A stretch of DNA of 6,707 nucleotides. It comes from Chloroflexota bacterium (GTDB lineage Bacteria > Chloroflexota > Dormibacteria > Dormibacterales > Dormibacteraceae). Location: contig VBFW01000173.1 in NCBI GenBank assembly GCA_005880525.1, positions 1 to 6,707 on the forward strand, in the 5' to 3' direction. A model generated the notes under the pieces. It ran no database searches. It was not told the origin of the DNA and was given only the letters and a program-made list of their open reading frames with translations. Below are positions 5,556 to 6,707 of the stretch, piece after piece (position 1 is the first letter of the stretch; each line of letters begins with the position of its first letter). A program made the position numbers and the translations under genes.

Positions 5556-5612
5556 ATTTGAACGCGCAGGCCGGTTAAGGGTGTCGACACGGCCATCCGT
5601 ACCATTTGAACG
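5556..5612. promoter_or_regulatory. Divergent control region of polA and BFN-MgtC: direct repeat and palindrome
   Basis: ATTTGAACG occurs twice, at 5556-5564 and 5604-5612, 48 bp apart. Between the copies lies the perfect 10-bp palindrome GTGTCGACAC (5581-5590). The region separates the divergent starts of the BFN-MgtC gene and polA (85 bp). These are candidate protein-binding sites. No clear -35/-10 pair could be read on either strand. Confidence 0.35.
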
Positions 5613-6707
5613 TGCCGAAAGGAAGGCGCGGAAAGGTTGTCCTGATCGACGCCCACAGCCTCATCTACCGGGCGTTTTTCGCCCTGCCTCCGATGAGCAC
5701 GTCGGACGGGCAGGTGACCAACGCCGTGTACGGATTCACGTCAATGCTGGCCATCGTCCTGGCCTCGCGGCCGGAGTTCGCCGTGGCGGCTTTCGACGTT
5801 GGCGCGCCGACCTTCCGGTCCAAGGAATACGTGGAGTACAAGGCCGGCCGGCGGGCCATGCCGGACGACCTGCGGCCGCAGATCGAGAAGGTGCGCGACG
5901 TTCTCACCGCTTTCACGATCCCCATCTACGGCGTGCCCGGCTTCGAGGCCGACGACCTCATCGGCACGTTCTCGCGGATCGCGGAGGAAAGAGGGCACTC
6001 GGTCACGATCGTGTCGGGCGATCTGGACTGCCTCCAGCTCGTCTCCGACTCGGTGGAGGCGCTCGTCCCCCGGCGCGGCATCACCGACACGTTCATATAC
6101 GGCCCCGACCAGGTCCGGCAGCGCTACGGCTTCGAGCCGCCGCAGCTGATCGACTTCAAGGCGCTGCGTGGCGACACGTCCGACAACATCCCGGGCGTGC
6201 CGGGGGTGGGGGACAAGACCGCGGCCAAGCTCGTGCAGGACTTCGGATCGGTGGAGGCGCTGCTGGAGCGGGTGGACGAGCTGCCAGAAGGCCGGCTGAA
6301 GACGTCGATCAAGGCCAACGCCGACCAGATCCGGCTGGGCAAGCGGATGGTCACCATCGTCCGCGACGTGCCCGTGGAGCTCGAGCTCGAGGCCGCGCGC
6401 TGGACCCGCTTCGACTACGACCACGTGCGCGACGTCTTCGACCGGTTCGAGTTCCGGCAGCTGCTGAGCCGCTTCCCGCCCCCCGACCAGGTGCCTGTGC
6501 AGCCGAGCCTCGCATTCGAGCCCGCGCCCCAGCCGGCGGGGCTGAAGATCGTCGAAGAGGCGGCAGAGGCGGCGAGCCTTCTCGACGGCGCGGAGCACGC
6601 GGGCGTCTTCACCTTCACTGAAGGCACTGGCCGTTCGGTGCGAGTGCTCGGGCTTGGCGTCTCGACCGGCGCGCAGACCTTCTACGTGGCGAAGCAGGAC
6701 GCGATGG
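5612..6707 (+). CDS. polA: DNA polymerase I, N-terminal 5'-nuclease region (3' truncated by window)
   Basis: DNA polymerase I fills gaps and removes RNA primers in replication and repair. The frame from GTG at 5612 stays open to the window end (365 codons). The 5'-nuclease (FEN) domain is complete: LIDAHSLIYRAFFAL (D13), AFDVGAPTFR (D62), YKAGRRAMPDDL (76-87), FEADDLIG (E112, D114, D115), VSGDLDCLQLV (D137, D139), then GDTSDNIPGVPGVGDKTAAK (D188, D191) for the helix-hairpin-helix metal and DNA contacts. From about residue 300 a proline-rich linker leads into the start of the central exonuclease-like domain. There AGVFTFTEGTG (330-340) lacks the expected D-x-E of exonuclease motif I, so proofreading is probably absent, as in Bacillus and Thermus enzymes. 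The polymerase domain lies beyond the edge. No Shine-Dalgarno precedes the GTG; TTG at 5606 is an alternative start. Confidence 0.95.
   Translation, partial: MPKGRRGKVVLIDAHSLIYRAFFALPPMSTSDGQVTNAVYGFTSMLAIVLASRPEFAVAAFDVGAPTFRSKEYVEYKAGRRAMPDDLRPQIEKVRDVLTAFTIPIYGVPGFEADDLIGTFSRIAEERGHSVTIVSGDLDCLQLVSDSVEALVPRRGITDTFIYGPDQVRQRYGFEPPQLIDFKALRGDTSDNIPGVPGVGDKTAAKLVQDFGSVEALLERVDELPEGRLKTSIKANADQIRLGKRMVTIVRDVPVELELEAARWTRFDYDHVRDVFDRFEFRQLLSRFPPPDQVPVQPSLAFEPAPQPAGLKIVEEAAEAASLLDGAEHAGVFTFTEGTGRSVRVLGLGVSTGAQTFYVAKQDAM

Noticed and set aside
5741..6598. Minus-strand frame of 285 codons opposite polA
   Set aside because: It is a shadow of polA; no recognisable motifs.
5452..6621. Long plus-strand frame of 389 codons over polA
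   Set aside because: It is out of frame with the clear polA nuclease domain and has low-complexity Arg/Ala/Gly content.
1..6707. CRISPR array, tRNA, IS element or toxin-antitoxin pair
   Set aside because: No spaced direct repeats, cloverleaf-like segments, transposase motifs or paired small toxin/antitoxin frames were found.

Overview
The window is a compact, high-GC bacterial chromosome segment with nine protein genes. Two run off the edges, and start codons are mixed (ATG, GTG, TTG). No tRNA, rRNA, CRISPR array, transposase or phage gene was seen. The gene mix (TraR/DksA zinc-finger protein, SCP2 protein, MBL hydrolase with a C-terminal extension, DegV, bifunctional nuclease/MgtC, pol I with a degenerate exonuclease domain) fits a soil or sediment Chloroflexota/Dormibacterota-like or actinobacterial-like organism. 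That placement is inference from gene content and composition only.

Layout from left to right: the 3' part of an aldehyde dehydrogenase (+), followed directly by two tandem perfect hairpins; a 64-aa two-helix membrane protein (+); a TraR/DksA-type zinc-finger protein (-), best started at a TTG behind a strong Shine-Dalgarno; a divergent four-cysteine lipoprotein (+); a 183-bp convergent gap packed with hairpins; an SCP2 sterol/lipid-carrier protein (-); an MBL-fold hydrolase (+); a DegV fatty-acid-binding protein (-) whose stop codon abuts the MBL stop; a fusion of a bifunctional nuclease (DUF151) domain with an MgtC/SapB membrane domain (-), whose stop overlaps the degV start (TGATG); and the 5' part of DNA polymerase I (+), starting at GTG and open to the window end.

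Most genes look like housekeeping or accessory-metabolic single units. The only evident operon is the BFN-MgtC fusion followed by degV, which share a one-base overlap. Two proteins handle lipids or fatty acids (SCP2, DegV), but nothing shows that they act together. The most unusual item is the BFN-MgtC fusion. The paired intergenic hairpin elements at 761-807 and 2226-2307 look like dispersed palindromic repeats that may double as terminators. I found no convincing new multi-gene defence or mobile system.
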